NCBI GenBank assembly: GCA_029263035.1
Contig: JAJCYF010000051.1
Coordinates: forward strand, 1-6,434
DNA from: Actinomycetes bacterium
GTDB taxonomy: Bacteria; Actinomycetota; CADDZG01; JAHWKV01
Direction: 5' to 3'
DNA length: 6,434 nucleotides
The notes beneath the pieces were generated by a model. It did not search any database. It was given only the letters and a program-made list of their open reading frames with translations, and was not told the origin of the DNA. Positions 5,338-6,434 of this stretch are shown in pieces (position 1 is the stretch's first letter; every line of letters begins with the position of its first letter). The translations under genes and the position numbers were made by a program.

Positions 5338-6434
5338 ATGTCGAGGGTGGAGCAGTTCGAGGATATTCGCAAGGACCTCAACGAGGAAGGCATGAGCATC
5401 CGCGGTGCTGCCGACAAGCACCGGGTTCACCGCCGCAAAGTGCGTCAAGCCCGGAAGTCGGCGGGTGCCGCCCGAGCGCAAAGTACCAGAGCGGGAGTCA
5501 CCGGCGCTTGGCGCGTTCAAGCCGATCATCCGGGGCTGGCTGGAAGCAGATCAGCGGGCGCCGCGCAAGCAACGCCACACCGCCCACCGGATCTGGCAGC
5601 GCCTAAGGGATGAGCACGGGGCCCGGATCGCCGAATCTACGGTTCGTTGCTACGTAGCCGAAGTGCGCTTCGAGCTCGACAACGTCCTGGCCCGGGTCAC
5701 CGTTCCCCAGCAGCATGGCCTGGGCGAGGAGGCTGAGGTCGACTTCGGGGAGTTCTGGTGCACCGTTGACGGGGTGCCGACCAAGCTTTGGATGTTCTGC
5801 ATGAGGTTGTCGGCCTCGGGCCGGGGCTTTCACGTCGCCTTTAGCCACCAGGCCCAGGAGGCGTTCCTCGAGGGCCACGTCCTGGCGTTCGAGCACTTCG
5901 GGGGAGTTCCCCGGCGAATCCGCTACGACAACCTAAAGGCAGCGGTGGTCCGGGTGATGTTCGGCCGCTCCCGCCAGGAGACCGACCGCTTCGTGGCGCT
6001 GCGCGGCCACTACGGTTTCGACTCGTTCTACTGCCTGCCCGGAATCGAGGGAGCCCACGAGAAGGGCGGGGTTGAGGGAGAGATCGGAAGGTTCCGCCGC
6101 AACCACCTGGTCCCGGTGCCGGCGGTGGCCAGCCTCGGCGAGATCAATCAAATCCTGGCCCACGCTGACCTGATCGACGACGACCGCTTTATCGCCCGGC
6201 GCACCCAAACGGTCGGTGAAGACGCCTGCAGCGAGCTGGCTCATCTGGCTGCGCTGCCCGACACCCCGTTCGACGCGGTCACCCTGCTCACTGCCAAGGT
6301 CGACACCAAGGGCCGGATCTGCGTCCGCCAAAGCCACTACTCGGTGCCGGTCAGGTTGGCCCGCCGGCAGGTGAGCGTTCGGCTGGGCGCCTCCCGGTTC
6401 GAGGTGGTCCACGACGGCAGGCAGGTAGCCCACC
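5338..6434 (+). pseudogene. istA: istA of IS element 2, DDE transposase, one frameshift, 3' end outside window
   Basis: ATG 5338 is preceded by AAGGGAG (5324-5330), 7 bases upstream. The first frame gives MSRVEQFEDIRKDLNEEG and an HTH (SIRGAADKHRVHRRKVRQ), then leaves the family pattern. Removing one G from GGG 5463-5465 restores SAVPPERKVPERESPALGAF and an open frame to the window edge, about 365 residues. Corrected numbering puts the DDE catalytic triad at D135 (EVDFGEF), D197 (RYDNLK) and E246 (HEKGGVEGEIG), with RKQRHTAHRIWQRL and the C-terminal QSHYSVPVRL beta domain present. The long frame-2 stretch 5465-6434 has no stop. A single defect suggests a recent insertion or a sequencing error; if real, it would inactivate the transposase unless bypassed. 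The expected istB partner would lie downstream. Confidence 0.88.

Larger units (their letters stand above)
5221..6434 (+). mobile_element. IS21-family insertion sequence 2, left part only
   Basis: This plus-strand element starts about 5221 with TG, directly after the merB coding remnant breaks off mid-gene, and continues past the window edge within istA. Its left end carries two copies of a 16-base repeat (5227-5242 and 5261-5276), the usual IS21 transposase-binding layout, then a short leader and istA. Its transposase and end sequences are of a different subgroup from element 1, so these are independent insertions. The istB gene, right end and any target duplication lie outside the window. 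Confidence 0.75.

Noticed and set aside
5460..5466. Programmed ribosomal frameshifting in istA of element 2
   Set aside because: The GGG run is not a recognised slippery motif with an obvious stimulator, and IS21-family istA is normally one uninterrupted frame; a mutation or read error is simpler.
5603..6433. Minus-strand frames 5603-5896 and 5933-6433
   Set aside because: Antisense to the long istA frame with its DDE triad; GC-rich codon structure creates open antisense frames.
2941..6434. Composite transposon formed by the two IS elements
   Set aside because: The elements belong to different IS21 subgroups with different ends, and the DNA between them is only a gene fragment, so they cannot mobilise it as a pair.

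Overview
The window looks like accessory DNA from a GC-rich bacterium, most likely an actinobacterium. The support is the high G+C, GTG/TTG start codons, and two IS21-family transposases of types I associate with actinobacteria. This is judged from sequence patterns and family knowledge only; no database was searched. The theme is heavy-metal handling overwritten by insertion sequences.

Left part (1-2834): a divergently transcribed metal locus. On the minus strand, the first 33 codons of a protein with a heavy-metal-associated CxxC motif (C18, C21; probably a P1B-type metal ATPase) run off the left edge. On the plus strand lie a CzcD-like cation diffusion facilitator (CDF) efflux gene and then an ArsR/SmtB-family metal sensor. 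They share a ~90-bp intergenic region with a candidate operator. The CDF gene is broken into four main reading-frame segments by six single-base indels, all in short homopolymer runs. Correcting them gives one continuous 304-residue protein with conserved motifs. The ArsR gene is intact and carries a complete CzrA-type alpha-5 metal site plus a CadC-like CxC in alpha-3. A secreted M23-type metallopeptidase follows, ending near a hairpin.

Right part (2941-6434): two unrelated IS21-family elements in opposite orientation. Element 1 (about 2941-4949, minus strand) is dead. Its istA has about nine frameshifts, and an internal deletion joins the istA 3' part directly to istB, removing the istB N-terminus. 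Element 2 starts near 5221 on the plus strand and runs off the right edge. Its istA has one frameshift (extra G at 5463-5465) but otherwise keeps a full DDE triad in the visible part.

Between them (about 4950-5220) is a remnant of a MerB-like organomercurial lyase. It retains the WCAWD motif (catalytic Cys and Asp), has several frameshifts, and is cut at its 3' end by element 2 and at its 5' end by element 1. I infer that a metal/mercury resistance island was invaded twice by IS21-type elements, which destroyed merB. No wholly new system is evident. The most useful observations are the hidden merB remnant, the reconstructable CDF gene in a metal-responsive divergon, and the IstA-IstB deletion fusion.
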